DNA of 64,000 bases from Hydrogenophilus sp. (GCA_020725265.1 DYFK01000010.1:83296-147295), one strand, 5' to 3'; numbered from the stretch's first letter, positions 11,082 through 20,858 are shown. Numbers and translations are program-made. Notes: generated by a model from the letters alone, not told the origin.

Positions 11082-11966
11082 TCAGCCGAGCAGTTCGGCG
11101 GTGAGCAGGCGGGCGTTGCGCGCGCCGGTGTGGTGGCGGCCGCCGATCCAGCCGGCCAGTTCGGTCAGGCAGGCCAGGCGATCGCCCGGGGCCAGCGGCG
11201 CGCGCCGGATCGAGGCGGCGTATTCGCGCAGCCGGCGCCAGGTCGGATAGGTCCGCCGGCCGGCCTGCGCCGGGTCGAACCAGGCGCGCCGGGCGCGCTC
11301 GTCGCGGAAAGCGCTGATCGAGGACTGGGCATGGTCGCGCCGCTGGAACAGCGGTTCCGGCAACAGCCGGATCTTGCCGAGCAGGGCCAGCTCGGCGAGC
11401 AGGTTGCGGTCGGCGCCGACGTGGTCGCCGTGGCCGGGCGTGCGCCGGAGCGTCTCGATCCGGTGGATGCCGAATACCGGGATGCAATAGTGCGGCGTCC
11501 GGATCATGCGTCGGAAGCGTTGGCTCGGCCGCTCGTCGAGCGCTTCCACCTCGTTGGCGTACTCGCCGGTGACGCGGCCATCGGCATCGATGCGCAGACT
11601 GCGCGCGTGGCACAGCACCAGCTCGGGCCGCGCCGCCAGTTCAGCCATGCAGGCGGCCAGGAAGCCCGGCGCGCAGACGTCGTCGTGCGCCGCCCACTTG
11701 AAGAAGCGCCCGCGCGCGCGTTCCAGCGTCAGCATGTAGTTGCGCGCCGCGCCCAGGTTGGTCGGATTGCGCCGGTAGTGGACGCGGGCATCGGCCGCGG
11801 CGAAGGCCTGGCAGATTTCGCCGGTGTCGTCGGTGGAGGCGTTGTCCTGGATCAGCAGCTCGTAATCCCCCCAGGTCTGGTCGAGCAGGCTGCCCAGCGC
11901 CGCCGCCAGGTAGCGGGCGCCGTTGTGGACCGGCAGGCCGATGCTGAGCGGCGGCGGCGCGGCCAT
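11082..11966 (-). CDS. Family 2 glycosyltransferase
   Basis: A 294-aa GT-A enzyme beginning SIGLPVHNGARYL, with the nucleotide-binding aspartates in QDNASTDDT and the metal-binding AHDDV (a DxD-like site) near residue 95. It lacks membrane helices, so it acts on the cytoplasmic face. GT2 proteins of this length usually transfer one sugar from an NDP donor to a growing polysaccharide or glycan. It is transcribed on the minus strand after the phosphodiesterase-like gene (6-nt gap) and converges with the C-methyltransferases. It probably belongs functionally to the same surface-sugar region. Confidence 0.85.
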   Translation of the reverse strand: MAAPPPLSIGLPVHNGARYLAAALGSLLDQTWGDYELLIQDNASTDDTGEICQAFAAADARVHYRRNPTNLGAARNYMLTLERARGRFFKWAAHDDVCAPGFLAACMAELAARPELVLCHARSLRIDADGRVTGEYANEVEALDERPSQRFRRMIRTPHYCIPVFGIHRIETLRRTPGHGDHVGADRNLLAELALLGKIRLLPEPLFQRRDHAQSSISAFRDERARRAWFDPAQAGRRTYPTWRRLREYAASIRRAPLAPGDRLACLTELAGWIGGRHHTGARNARLLTAELLG

Positions 11967-11972
11967 GCCGGT

Positions 11973-13952
11973 TCAGGCCCGGCGCTGACGCAGGATGTCG
12001 GTGGCATCCTGCTCGGCGAGCACGCGCCGGTGTAGGGCGAGCCGGTCCGGATCGCCACCCTCGGCGGCGAGCAGATCGATCAGCCGGCGGCGCGCGATCT
12101 TCAGGCGGGCATCCTGTTCCAGCGCGGTTTCCAGCGCGCGCCTGGCGGCGTCGATCCGGCCCAGACCGGCCAGCGCCACGCCCAGGTGGTGGTGGGCGCG
12201 CGGCGCGTGGTGACGCAGGCCGACCGAGGTGAGCGCGGCTTCCGCCGCCTCGGCGTAGCGTCGCTCGCCCAGGAAGGCGATGGCGCGGCCATGGTGGGCG
12301 ACCGCGTCGTCGGCGTCGAGCGCCAGCGCGCGGCCGAAGGCGCGGTGCGCCTCGCTCCAGCGATGCATGCGCAGGTAGACCTCGCCGATGCGGGCGTGCA
12401 CGGCCGCATCGTTGGGTTCCGCCTGCTCGGCGCGGAACAGATGGGTGAGGGCGCGCGCGTGCTCGCCGCGCGTCAGCGCCAGGCTGGCCAGGCGCATCTG
12501 CTCGGCCGGCCGCGCGGCATCCTGGTCGGTGACCTGGGCGTACAGATCGAGCGCGCCGGCTTCGTCGCCGAGCGCCTGGCGGGCCCGCGCCAGATGGATT
12601 TTCAGGCGGTCGTCGTCGGGCTGGTCGGCGGCCAGCCTGGCAAGCAGGGGCTCGGCATGGTCGGCGCGGCCGGCGTCGAGATGGCTGATGGCGAGATTGA
12701 AATCGCGCATGCGCCGGACCTGTTCCGCTGCCGGCACCGGTTCGTCGGCCGGTGACTCGCCGGTCAGATGGAGGGCGGCGAGCAGGTCGGCGCGCGAACG
12801 CTGGTCCATGGTCGGCGTGTCGCGGCTGGCGGCCGGCGTCTCATGCGAGCCGATGCGTTCGGGCGGCGGCGCCGTCAGCGCGGCGCGCAGCACGCGGCCA
12901 TCCATGTCCCTTCCGGCTGGCAGACCGAGCAAGGCCAGCGCGGTGGGCGCGACGTCGAGCAGGCTGGCGCCCTCCAGTCGCGGCATCGGCGCGACGTCGG
13001 GGCCGCGCATGACCAGCATGCCCTGGCCACGCAGCCAGGGGGCGGCCAGTCCTTGCGCGGCGACCTCGGGGGTGCGTGGGCGCAGGCCGCCGGTCCGGTA
13101 GCCGCGTTGCGAGACCAGCATGACGTTGGCGTCGACGCCGGCCAGTTCGAGCAGGCGGCCGAGCTGCATGTCGAGGAAGCGATAGACCGCCGCCAGGGTG
13201 CCGCCGTAACGCTCGTGAAAGGTCGCGGCGACGTAGGGCAGGCGTGGCGGCAGCGCGGCGACGAAGGCGGGGCCGAGGAAATCGAGGATGTCCTGGTGGA
13301 CCAGCAGCGCGTCCCAGTCGCCGTCCTCCATCAGCGCGGTGGCGACCGCGTGCGTGGTACCGGCGCGCGCCACTGCCTGCGCCAGCCGATACAGATGGGG
13401 ATCATCGGTCGCGCCGGCGGGGTCGGTGACGAAAAAGCCGAGTTCGTCCGGGCCCAGTTCGGCCGGATGGACGCGCAGGGATTCCAGGTCCGCGCGTCGT
13501 CCGGCCGGCGCCACGCTGTCGGCTGGCGCCGGCAGCGGCGTGTCGTCGCCGACGACGTTGGCGAACAGGTCGCTGACCACGACGCCGGAGTCGGCGCGGG
13601 CCGGATGGCTGAGCGGCCAGCCGACCGCGCGCGCGCGTAGGCCGGCGTCGGCGAGCAGGGTCGGCAGCGGCTTGCGCCCGAGGCTGTCGGCGGAGACCGG
13701 CCGGACCTCGTCGCCGACCACGTCGAACGCGCCGAGCACGCCGTGGCGGTCGGCGCGCGTGCCGGTCAGCAGCGAGGCCCATTGCATCGGCGCGGAATGC
13801 GGGTTCAGGCTGGTCAGGTTGCCGGCGGCGCCGTCGGCGATCAGGCTGGCGAGCGTCGGCAGTTCACCGGCGTCCAGCAGCGGACGCGCGATCCGCCAGT
13901 CGGCGCCGGCCCAGGCGACCAGCAGCAGACGGCGTTGGCGGGAAGCGGTCAT
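11973..13952 (-). CDS. Alkaline-phosphatase-superfamily phosphodiesterase-like protein fused to TPRs; catalytic residues lost
   Basis: A 659-aa fusion. Residues ~8-385 follow the type I phosphodiesterase/nucleotide pyrophosphatase family, whose usual start is a GWDAADW-like motif. Here that motif reads AWAGADW, with Ala15 at the metal-binding Asp. The usual nucleophile region PMLWTS is PMQWAS (Ala59 for Thr). The usual VSDHGFHSGH is VSQRGYRTGG, with Gln282 and Arg283 for the metal Asp-His and Gly289 for the last His. Residues ~400-640 are degenerate tetratricopeptide repeats with many GR.YAEA-type helices. The fold is kept but the active site appears dead, so a binding or scaffold role is likelier than hydrolysis. 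The family motifs are from memory. No signal peptide is evident. Confidence 0.75.
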   Translation of the reverse strand: MTASRQRRLLLVAWAGADWRIARPLLDAGELPTLASLIADGAAGNLTSLNPHSAPMQWASLLTGTRADRHGVLGAFDVVGDEVRPVSADSLGRKPLPTLLADAGLRARAVGWPLSHPARADSGVVVSDLFANVVGDDTPLPAPADSVAPAGRRADLESLRVHPAELGPDELGFFVTDPAGATDDPHLYRLAQAVARAGTTHAVATALMEDGDWDALLVHQDILDFLGPAFVAALPPRLPYVAATFHERYGGTLAAVYRFLDMQLGRLLELAGVDANVMLVSQRGYRTGGLRPRTPEVAAQGLAAPWLRGQGMLVMRGPDVAPMPRLEGASLLDVAPTALALLGLPAGRDMDGRVLRAALTAPPPERIGSHETPAASRDTPTMDQRSRADLLAALHLTGESPADEPVPAAEQVRRMRDFNLAISHLDAGRADHAEPLLARLAADQPDDDRLKIHLARARQALGDEAGALDLYAQVTDQDAARPAEQMRLASLALTRGEHARALTHLFRAEQAEPNDAAVHARIGEVYLRMHRWSEAHRAFGRALALDADDAVAHHGRAIAFLGERRYAEAAEAALTSVGLRHHAPRAHHHLGVALAGLGRIDAARRALETALEQDARLKIARRRLIDLLAAEGGDPDRLALHRRVLAEQDATDILRQRRA

Positions 13953-13965
13953 GGCGGACGGTAAA

Positions 13966-13998
13966 TGAAAACCGCCGGTCGGCGGCCCGACCGGCGGT
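13966..13998 (-). terminator. Rho-independent terminator of the PEP-CTERM-like gene
   Basis: A perfect 12-bp inverted repeat (13971-13982 with 13987-13998, loop CGGC). Read on the minus strand it is followed by TTTTCATTT. It lies 16 nt past the stop of the 14014-14718 gene and just before the phosphodiesterase-like start, so the two minus-strand genes are probably separate transcription units. Confidence 0.8.
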
Positions 13999-14013
13999 CG
14001 TCAGCGCAACGGA

Positions 14014-14718
14014 TCAGTGCGGCTTGCGTTTGGCGCGCAGGCGCATCGCGGCGGCACCGGCGACCAACAGGCTGATGCCCAGCGGCACGGCCGGGCCGAC
14101 CGGCACCGGCCTCGGTTCGCCGGCGGCCGGATCGGGCACGGCGATCGGGGCGTTGGGCGTGCTTTCATAAGCGCCGCCGTCGATTTCCAGAATGGTGCTG
14201 CCCAGGCCAGGGCGCACGTTCAGGTAACCGTAGATGTAGTTCCCAGGCGTGCCTTCGCGGAAGGCAAGGGTGCCCCATTGGCCGGTGACGAAGTTGTTGC
14301 AGTCGTTGATCCGGTTCGGGCTCCAGATAAAGCCCCAGGCTTGTGGAGTCGGCGTGCCGAACAAGGTTGAATCGATCGTGGTGCCGGGCGCGACATTGCC
14401 GGCGTAATACTCGCCAGCCGAACAGGTCTGGCGTTGAGCGATGTGGACCACGGTGTTGTCCTGGCCCTGGATGCTGATGTAGCCGGGGTTGCCAACGCCG
14501 TTGTCATACACCATGACCTGAAGATCGACGCTGGTATCGCCGTTGATGTCGATGTCATATTGCTGGACGCCGTTGTTGGCGGTCACCGTCTGCGTGACGT
14601 TGATCTGGGTGACGGCGGCGTTGGCCGCGCCGGCCGCGAGGCCGAGGCCGCCGGCGGTCATCAGGTAGCCGCCGAGGCGGAAAGTGAAATCGGATTCCCC
14701 GGTGTTGCGCGTCATCAT
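14014..14718 (-). CDS. Exported protein with PEP-CTERM-like C-terminal sorting tail, function unknown
   Basis: A 234-aa protein I cannot assign to an enzyme family. It has a hydrophobic export signal around residues 15-35 (GGYLMTAGGLGLAAGAANA, cleavage likely after ANA). The body is beta-rich and rich in Asn, Gly and Asp, with DIDINGDTSVDLQV and AYESTPNAPI, a phrase I associate with PEP-CTERM surface proteins. The end is tripartite: a Pro-rich PVPVGPAVP, a hydrophobic helix LGISLLVAGAAAM and a basic RLRAKRKPH. That is the layout of exosortase or rhombosortase substrates, though the canonical VPEP motif is not exact. AGAAGGGG-like Shine-Dalgarno precedes the ATG. It is probably anchored, processed and secreted or surface-bound. 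Confidence 0.65.
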   Translation of the reverse strand: MMTRNTGESDFTFRLGGYLMTAGGLGLAAGAANAAVTQINVTQTVTANNGVQQYDIDINGDTSVDLQVMVYDNGVGNPGYISIQGQDNTVVHIAQRQTCSAGEYYAGNVAPGTTIDSTLFGTPTPQAWGFIWSPNRINDCNNFVTGQWGTLAFREGTPGNYIYGYLNVRPGLGSTILEIDGGAYESTPNAPIAVPDPAAGEPRPVPVGPAVPLGISLLVAGAAAMRLRAKRKPH

Positions 14719-14936
14719 GCTCGATCCCCTTCTGTCGGACGTGAAATCCGGAAACGACCGTCACTTACGCCGCCCGTTTCCATGGAAGCCCGTAATCTAA
14801 TCCCTCGGGTACGTTTTTTCCACCGCGAATTCGGCGCGCCGACCGCCGGCCATGGCTTGATCCGGCGGCGACGGCATGGGAACGTTTGCGCGCGCGCGCT
14901 GCCAGACCCCGCCATGACCCGCTCCCCCGTCCTTTC

Positions 14937-15395
14937 ATGACCCCCCCGCCCACCGGCTCCGATTCCCCGCGTCCGCACGATTCCCGGCTGGTCCGCGTCG
15001 CCTGCGTGACCGCCGGTTTCGCCGCGCTGGCGCTGGGCGCGCTCGGAGTGGTGCTGCCGGTGTTGCCGACCACGCCGTTCGTGCTGTTGGCGGCGGCCTG
15101 CTTCGCGCGCGGTTCCACGCGTTTCCACGACTGGCTGCTGGCCAACCGCGTGGCCGGGCCGCTGATCCGCGAGTGGAATCAGTACCGGGCGATGCCGCGC
15201 CGGGCCAAGCGGTTCGCCTACGTTTTGATGGCGCTGTCGTTCGGCAGCTCGATCTGGTGGATGGAGTCGCCCTGGCATCGGGGCATGCTCGCGCTGCTCG
15301 GGCTGGTCCTGCTGTTGTTTCTGTGGCGGGTGCCGGTGCGGGAAATCGACACGCCAGACACCGCCGACACGACGGTTTCATCCAATAGCCGATAA
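14937..15395 (+). CDS. DUF454 (YbaN-like) inner-membrane protein
   Basis: A 152-aa protein with a short hydrophilic start, then two hydrophobic segments (ALALGALGVVLPVLPTTPF and a C-terminal MLALLGLVLLLFLW). The motif GVVLPVLPTTPF, followed by LAAACFARGS and FHDWLL, is the hallmark of the DUF454/YbaN family of small inner-membrane proteins with no established function. I start at the ATG at 14937; an upstream in-frame ATG at 14886 adds an unlikely Arg/Pro-rich stretch. It ends 12 nt before mrpA and may be co-transcribed with the antiporter operon. Confidence 0.85.
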   Translation: MTPPPTGSDSPRPHDSRLVRVACVTAGFAALALGALGVVLPVLPTTPFVLLAAACFARGSTRFHDWLLANRVAGPLIREWNQYRAMPRRAKRFAYVLMALSFGSSIWWMESPWHRGMLALLGLVLLLFLWRVPVREIDTPDTADTTVSSNSR

Positions 15396-15407
15396 AATGC
15401 CGCCCCC

Positions 15408-18203
15408 ATGCCTCTCTACCTGATCGTCCTCATCCCTTTCCTTGGCGCCGGCCTGGCGGCCTGGGGCGCCCGTTTCGGGCGCTCGCATTCGGCCTGGATC
15501 TCCGGTGGCGTGGCGTTGTCGGCGCTGGCCGGCCTGGCCTCGGTGGCATCGTGGCCGTTCGGCGGCGAGACCTTGGTGCAAACCCATGCCTGGCTGCCGT
15601 CGGCCGGGGTCGACCTGGCCTTCCGTCTGGACGGCCTCGGCCTGCTGTTCGCGGGTCTGATCCTGGGCATCGGCCTGCTGGTCATCCTGTACGCACGCTA
15701 TTACCTGTCCGAGCGCGACAGCCTGGGTCGGCTGTATGCCTATCTGCTGCTGTTCATGGGTTCGATGCTGGGCGTGGTGCTGTCGGAAAACCTGATCCAG
15801 CTCCTGATCTTCTGGGAGCTGACCAGTCTGAGCTCCTTCCTGCTGATCGGTTACTGGCGGCATCGCGAGGAGGCCCGCCAGGGCGCGCGCATGGCGCTGG
15901 CGATCACCGGCGCCGGTGGTCTGGCCCTGCTCGGCGGCGTGCTGCTGTTGGGCGAGATCGTCGGCAGCTACGCGCTGACCGAGGTGCTGGCGGCGGGCGA
16001 CATCATCCGCGCGCATCCGCTCTATGCGCCGACCCTGGTCCTGATCCTGCTCGGCGCGTTCACCAAGTCGGCGCAGTTTCCGTTCCATTTCTGGCTGCCG
16101 CACGCGATGGCGGCGCCGACGCCGGTGTCGGCCTATCTGCATTCGGCGACCATGGTGAAGGCTGGTGTGTTCCTGCTTGCGCGCCTGTTTCCGGCGCTGT
16201 CCGGGACCATGGAATGGACCCATCTGGTCGGCGGCTTCGGCATGATGACGCTGCTGGTGGGGGCGTATTTCGCGCTGTTCAAGCACGATCTGAAGGGCCT
16301 GCTGGCCTACTCGACGGTCAGCCACCTGGGCCTGATCACCGTGCTGTTCGGTATCGGCACGCCGCTGGCGGCGGTGGCCGGGGTGTTCCACATCATCAAC
16401 CACGCCACCTTCAAGGCTTCGTTGTTCATGGCCGCCGGCATCATCGACCACGAAACCGGCACCCGCGACATGCGCCGGCTGAACGGCCTGTGGAAGTTCA
16501 TGCCCTACACGGCGACGCTGGCCATGGTGGCGGCGGCGGCGATGGCCGGGGTGCCGCTGCTGAACGGTTTCCTGTCCAAGGAGATGTTCTTCGCCGAGGT
16601 CGCCGAACTGAGCCCGGAGATGCGCGGCGCCTGGCTGGTGCCGGCGGCGGCGACGGTGGCCGGGATCTTCGCGGTGGCCTATTCGCTGCGTTTCATCCAT
16701 GACGTCTTCTTCAACGGCGAGCCGGTCGACCTGCCGCGCACGCCGCACGAGCCGCCGCGCTGGATGAAGGTGCCGGTGGAAATCCTGGTCGCGCTCTGCC
16801 TGCTGGTCGGCGTGCTGCCGGCGCTCACGGTCGGGCCGATCCTGGACGTCGCCGCCGCCGCCGTGCTCGGTGGGCCGACGCCGGAATACAGCCTGGCGAT
16901 CTGGCACGGCTTCAATCCGGCGCTGGGCATGAGCCTGATCGCGCTGGTCGGCGGCGTGCTGGTCTACGCCGGTCGCGCGCCGCTGTTCCGTCTGGCCGAC
17001 CGGCTGGCCGGCCGCAACGACGCGCGCGCGCTCTACAACCGTCTGCTCGAAGCCCTGCTGGCATTCGCCCGGGGACTGACCACGCGGCTCGATACCGGCT
17101 CGCTGCAACGGCTGGTGTTTGCCTTCGTCGCGTTCGCGCTGGTACTGGGCGCGGCCGGCTGGTTCGGCGTCGACGGCGCGCTGACCGGGTCGCGCGCGAC
17201 CCTGCCGGTCGATGGCGTCAGCGCGCTGGCGGTGCTCGGGCTGATCCTGGCCTCGATCGCCACCGTCGCCCTGCATCGCCAGCGCTTCATCGCGCTGGTG
17301 TTGATCGGCGTGGTCGGTCTGGTGGTGTCGCTGATCTTCGTGAAGTTCTCGGCGCCGGATCTGGCGCTGACCCAGCTTTCGGTCGAGGTGGTGACCATCG
17401 TGCTGTTGTTGCTGGCGTTGTATTTCCTGCCCCAGTCCTCGCCGGCGGAATCCTCGCCGGCCCGGCGCGGCCGCGATCTGGCGCTGGCGCTGCTGGCCGG
17501 TGGTGGCGTCGGCGCGCTGACCTGGGCGGTGCTGACCCGGCCGTATGAAACCATCGCCGGCTATTTCCTGGAGAACAGCGTGCCTGGCGGTGGTGGCGGC
17601 AACGTCGTCAACGTCATCCTGGTCGATTTCCGCGGTTTCGATACCCTTGGCGAGATCACCGTGCTGGCGCTGGCCGGGCTGGCCATCTACGCGCTGGTCG
17701 ATCGCCTGCGCCTGGACGCGCCGGACGTCGATCCCGAGGGCCGCGCCTGGAGCCGCGACACCCATCCGGCGATCATGGCCTCGCTGACCCGACTGCTGTT
17801 GCCGTTGGCGCTGCTGGTCTCGGTGTTCATCTTCCTGCGCGGCCACAACGTGCCGGGTGGTGGCTTCATCGCCGGCCTGATCACCGCCGTGGCGCTGATC
17901 ATGCAGTACATGGCCAACGGCGTGGCCTGGACTCAGTCACGCCTGCCGGCGAATATGCATCCGGTCGCCGGCGCCGGCCTGGCCATCGCCACGCTGACCG
18001 GCCTGGCCAGCCTGGCCTTCGGCCACCCGTTCCTGACTTCCACCTTCGCCCATCTGGATTGGCCGCTGGTCGGCGAATTCGAGCTGGCCAGCGCCATGGC
18101 CTTCGACCTCGGCGTCTATCTGGTGGTGGTCGGCGCCACCCTGCTGATCCTGATCCATCTCGGCCTGTTGCATGATGCCAGGCCGACCAAGGAAACCCGC
18201 TGA
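15408..18203 (+). CDS. mrpA: Mrp Na+(K+)/H+ antiporter subunit A fused to subunit B
   Basis: A 931-aa integral membrane protein. Residues ~1-640 are the NADH-quinone oxidoreductase-like antiporter module (about 14 helices; [20 protein letters not shown] is the conserved NuoL-like core). Residues ~640-780 match the MbhD/DUF4040 region of MrpA. The end, from about residue 785, is an MrpB-like domain with [17 protein letters not shown] fused A/B subunit is the group-2 arrangement also known as PhaAB. The multi-subunit Mrp complex exchanges cytoplasmic Na+ or K+ for protons and supports alkali and salt tolerance. It is the first gene of a complete six-gene operon. Confidence 0.93.
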   Translation: MPLYLIVLIPFLGAGLAAWGARFGRSHSAWISGGVALSALAGLASVASWPFGGETLVQTHAWLPSAGVDLAFRLDGLGLLFAGLILGIGLLVILYARYYLSERDSLGRLYAYLLLFMGSMLGVVLSENLIQLLIFWELTSLSSFLLIGYWRHREEARQGARMALAITGAGGLALLGGVLLLGEIVGSYALTEVLAAGDIIRAHPLYAPTLVLILLGAFTKSAQFPFHFWLPHAMAAPTPVSAYLHSATMVKAGVFLLARLFPALSGTMEWTHLVGGFGMMTLLVGAYFALFKHDLKGLLAYSTVSHLGLITVLFGIGTPLAAVAGVFHIINHATFKASLFMAAGIIDHETGTRDMRRLNGLWKFMPYTATLAMVAAAAMAGVPLLNGFLSKEMFFAEVAELSPEMRGAWLVPAAATVAGIFAVAYSLRFIHDVFFNGEPVDLPRTPHEPPRWMKVPVEILVALCLLVGVLPALTVGPILDVAAAAVLGGPTPEYSLAIWHGFNPALGMSLIALVGGVLVYAGRAPLFRLADRLAGRNDARALYNRLLEALLAFARGLTTRLDTGSLQRLVFAFVAFALVLGAAGWFGVDGALTGSRATLPVDGVSALAVLGLILASIATVALHRQRFIALVLIGVVGLVVSLIFVKFSAPDLALTQLSVEVVTIVLLLLALYFLPQSSPAESSPARRGRDLALALLAGGGVGALTWAVLTRPYETIAGYFLENSVPGGGGGNVVNVILVDFRGFDTLGEITVLALAGLAIYALVDRLRLDAPDVDPEGRAWSRDTHPAIMASLTRLLLPLALLVSVFIFLRGHNVPGGGFIAGLITAVALIMQYMANGVAWTQSRLPANMHPVAGAGLAIATLTGLASLAFGHPFLTSTFAHLDWPLVGEFELASAMAFDLGVYLVVVGATLLILIHLGLLHDARPTKETR

Positions 18204-18532
18204 TGGAAGCCCTGCTCTCGATCGTCATCGGTCTGCTCACCGCCTGCGGCGTCTATCTGGCGCTGCGCGGCCGGACCTTTCCCGTGGTGCTGGGCATGAC
18301 CTTCCTGTCCTACGCGGTCAACCTGTTCCTGTTCGCGATGGGTCGGCTGACCATCGGCCAGCCGCCGGTGATCGCCGCCGGCGCCGCCGGCTATACCGAT
18401 CCGCTGCCGCAGGCGCTGGTGCTGACCGCCATCGTCATCGGCTTCGCGATGACCGCCTTCGTCATCATTCTGGCCCTGAAGGCGCGCGCCGAGCTGGGCA
18501 ATGACCACGTCGACGGAAGGGGGCGGTCATGA
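18203..18532 (+). CDS. mrpC: Mrp antiporter subunit C
   Basis: A 109-aa membrane protein with three predicted helices, homologous to NuoK (VVLGMTFLSYAVNLFLFAMG and DPLPQALVLTAIVIGFAMTA). NuoK-like MrpC subunits help form the proton path of the Mrp complex. The ATG at 18203 overlaps the last base of the mrpA stop, and the 3' end overlaps the next start by 4 nt. Confidence 0.93.
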   Translation: MEALLSIVIGLLTACGVYLALRGRTFPVVLGMTFLSYAVNLFLFAMGRLTIGQPPVIAAGAAGYTDPLPQALVLTAIVIGFAMTAFVIILALKARAELGNDHVDGRGRS

Positions 18533-20079
18533 ACACCTGGCCGCAAACCGCCAGCCTCGGCCTGGCCGATCACCTGACCGTCGCGCCGGTGCTGCTGCCG
18601 CTGGTCGCCGGCATCGTCCTGCTGCTGGCGCGCGGCGCCGGCATCGGCTTCGCCCGCGCTTTCGGCCTGGCCGCCGCGCTCGGCCAGCTCGGCCTGGCCC
18701 TGCTGCTGAGCGGCGCGGTGGCCGACGGCGACATCCTGGTCTACGCGCTCGGCAACTGGTCGGCGCCATTCGGCATCGTCCTGGTCGCCGACCGGCTGGC
18801 GGTCTGGATGCTGTTGATCACCGCCACGCTGGCGCTGCCGGCGCTGCTGTACGCGAGCCGGGGCATCGACGGCCATGGCCAGCATTTTCACGTGCTGTTC
18901 CAGTTGCAGCTGTTCGGCCTGAACGGCGCCTTCCTGACTGGCGACCTGTTCAACCTGTTCGTGTTCTTCGAGGTGCTGCTGCTTGCTTCCTACGGCCTGG
19001 TGCTGCACGGCGGCGGCCGCGAACGCGCGCGCGCCGGCCTGCATTACGTGGTGGTCAACCTGGCCGGCTCGTCGCTGTTCCTGATCGCGGTGGGCACGCT
19101 GTACGGCCTGTACGGCACCTTGAACATGGCCGATCTGGCGCTCAAGGCGGCATCGACACCGGCCGAGAACCTGGCCCTGGCGCGCGCCGCCGGTCTGCTG
19201 CTGTTCGGCGTGTTCGCGCTGAAGGCGGCGCTGCTGCCGTTGTACCTGTGGCTGCCGGCGGCCTACGCCAATACCAGCGCGCCGGTGGCGGCGCTGTTCG
19301 CGATCATGACCAAGGTGGGCGCCTACAGCATCCTGCGCGCGCAGACGCTGATGTTCGGCGACCAGGCCGGGCCGATGGCCAATCTGCTCGATGCCTGGTT
19401 GTTGCCGCTGGCGCTGGCGACCCTGATCCTGGGCATGCTCGGCGCGCTGGCCGCGACTTCGCTGCGCGCGCAGACCGCCTACCTGGTGGTCGCGTCGGTC
19501 GGCTCGCTGCTGATCGCGTTCGGCCTGGGCAGCGGCGCCGGGATCGCCGCCGGCCTGTATTACCTGGCGCACGGCACCTTCGCGGCGGCCGCCATGTTCC
19601 TGCTCGCCGATCTGATCGGCCGGCGGCGGGGCGAGATCGGTGACCGTTTCGAGCCGGCCGCCGACATCGACCGGGCCTACCTGCTTGGCGGGGTCTTCTT
19701 CGTCGCCGCGCTGCTGTTGGCCGGCCTGCCGCCGTTGTCGGGCTTTCTCGGCAAGTTCCTGATCCTGCGCGCCGCGCTCGACCATCCGGCCCTGCCTTGG
19801 GTGATGGCGTCGGTGCTGCTGGCCGCGCTGTTCGGCGTGATCGCGCTGGCGCGCACCGGCAGCCTGCTGTTCTTCCGGACCTGCTCGCAGCGTGATGGCA
19901 ACGCGTCGGCGCCAACCGGGGCGCTCTGGACCGAGCTGGCGCCGGTGCTCGGCCTGATCGCCTTGTGCGTCGGCCTGACCGTGCTGGCCGGGCCGGCGCA
20001 TGAGACCACCGGCGCCATCGCCGAGCAGTTGCGCGCGCCGTACCACTACATCCATGCCGTGCTCGGAGGCCAGCCATGA
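18529..20079 (+). CDS. mrpD: Mrp antiporter subunit D
   Basis: A 516-aa polytopic protein of the proton-antiporter family shared with NuoM/NuoN. It has conserved intramembrane blocks FQLQLFGLNGAFLTGDLFNLFVFFE and LLPLYLWLPAAYANTSAPVAALF. Lysine and glutamate residues in these helices carry protons in the family. It starts at ATGA overlapping mrpC and ends with a 4-nt overlap to mrpE, so all subunits are translationally coupled. Confidence 0.93.
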   Translation: MNTWPQTASLGLADHLTVAPVLLPLVAGIVLLLARGAGIGFARAFGLAAALGQLGLALLLSGAVADGDILVYALGNWSAPFGIVLVADRLAVWMLLITATLALPALLYASRGIDGHGQHFHVLFQLQLFGLNGAFLTGDLFNLFVFFEVLLLASYGLVLHGGGRERARAGLHYVVVNLAGSSLFLIAVGTLYGLYGTLNMADLALKAASTPAENLALARAAGLLLFGVFALKAALLPLYLWLPAAYANTSAPVAALFAIMTKVGAYSILRAQTLMFGDQAGPMANLLDAWLLPLALATLILGMLGALAATSLRAQTAYLVVASVGSLLIAFGLGSGAGIAAGLYYLAHGTFAAAAMFLLADLIGRRRGEIGDRFEPAADIDRAYLLGGVFFVAALLLAGLPPLSGFLGKFLILRAALDHPALPWVMASVLLAALFGVIALARTGSLLFFRTCSQRDGNASAPTGALWTELAPVLGLIALCVGLTVLAGPAHETTGAIAEQLRAPYHYIHAVLGGQP

Positions 20080-20585
20080 GCCGACGCCAGGGACTTTTCC
20101 GCCTGTTGCCGCACCCGCTGCTGACGCCGGCGCTGGCCGTGGTCTGGCTGCTGCTGGTGAACAGCGCGGCGCCCGGCCAGATCGTGCTCGGCCTGCTGTT
20201 GGGCTGGGCGCTGCCGCTGTTCACCCTGCGCTTCTGGCCGGAACGGGTGCGCATCCACAGCGTGCCGGCGCTGCTGCGTTTCATCGCCGTGGTGCTGTAC
20301 GACATCCTGGTTGCCAACCTCAACGTCGCCCGTCTGATCCTGGGCCGGCCGGACAGTCTGCGTCCGGCCTTCGTCGAGGTGCCGCTGGAACTGAAGACCG
20401 ATCTCGCCATCAGCCTGTTGGCCAATACCATCACGCTGACGCCGGGCACGGTGTCCGCCAGTCTCGGCGAGGACCGCCGGGTGTTGCTGGTGCACGCGCT
20501 CGACGCGCCCGATCCGGCCGGCCTGGTGGCCGAGATCAAGTCGCGTTACGAGGCGCCGCTGAAGGAGATTTTCGAAGCATGCTGA
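20076..20585 (+). CDS. mrpE: Mrp antiporter subunit E
   Basis: A 169-aa protein with N-terminal hydrophobic helices and a cytoplasmic tail. The block TLTPGTVSASLGEDRRVLLVHALDAPD is characteristic of MrpE/MnhE. It is a structural subunit needed for assembly of the Mrp complex. Start and stop overlap mrpD and mrpF. Confidence 0.92.
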   Translation: MSRRQGLFRLLPHPLLTPALAVVWLLLVNSAAPGQIVLGLLLGWALPLFTLRFWPERVRIHSVPALLRFIAVVLYDILVANLNVARLILGRPDSLRPAFVEVPLELKTDLAISLLANTITLTPGTVSASLGEDRRVLLVHALDAPDPAGLVAEIKSRYEAPLKEIFEAC

Positions 20586-20848
20586 ACGCCGTCCTGCCCA
20601 TCGCCTTCGCCCTGGTCGCCGGCGCCGTGGCGCTGACCCTGTGGCGCCTGCTGCGCGGTCCGTCGGCGCCGGACCGCATCCTGGCGCTCGACACCCTGTA
20701 CGTGAACGCGATCGCGTTGCTGGTGCTGCTGGGCATCCACCTGTCGAGCGCGCTGTATTTCGAGGCGGCGCTGTTGATCGCGCTGATGGGTTTCGTCGGT
20801 ACCGTCGCGCTGTGCAAGTACCTGCTGCGCGGCGACATCATCGAATAG
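20579..20848 (+). CDS. mrpF: Mrp antiporter subunit F
   Basis: An 89-aa membrane protein with three helices. It carries the family phrase LLRGPSAPDRILALDTLYVN and ends in GTVALCKYLLRGDIIE. It starts at ATG 20579 inside the end of mrpE, a 7-nt overlap, and is followed 10 nt later by mrpG after a GGAG-type ribosome site. Confidence 0.92.
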   Translation: MLNAVLPIAFALVAGAVALTLWRLLRGPSAPDRILALDTLYVNAIALLVLLGIHLSSALYFEAALLIALMGFVGTVALCKYLLRGDIIE

Positions 20849-20858
20849 GAGCGGGGAC

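Noticed and set aside
14914..14940. Short leader-like ORF (MTRSPVLS) overlapping the DUF454 start
   Set aside because: Eight codons with no ribosome site and no attenuator-like structure; probably chance.
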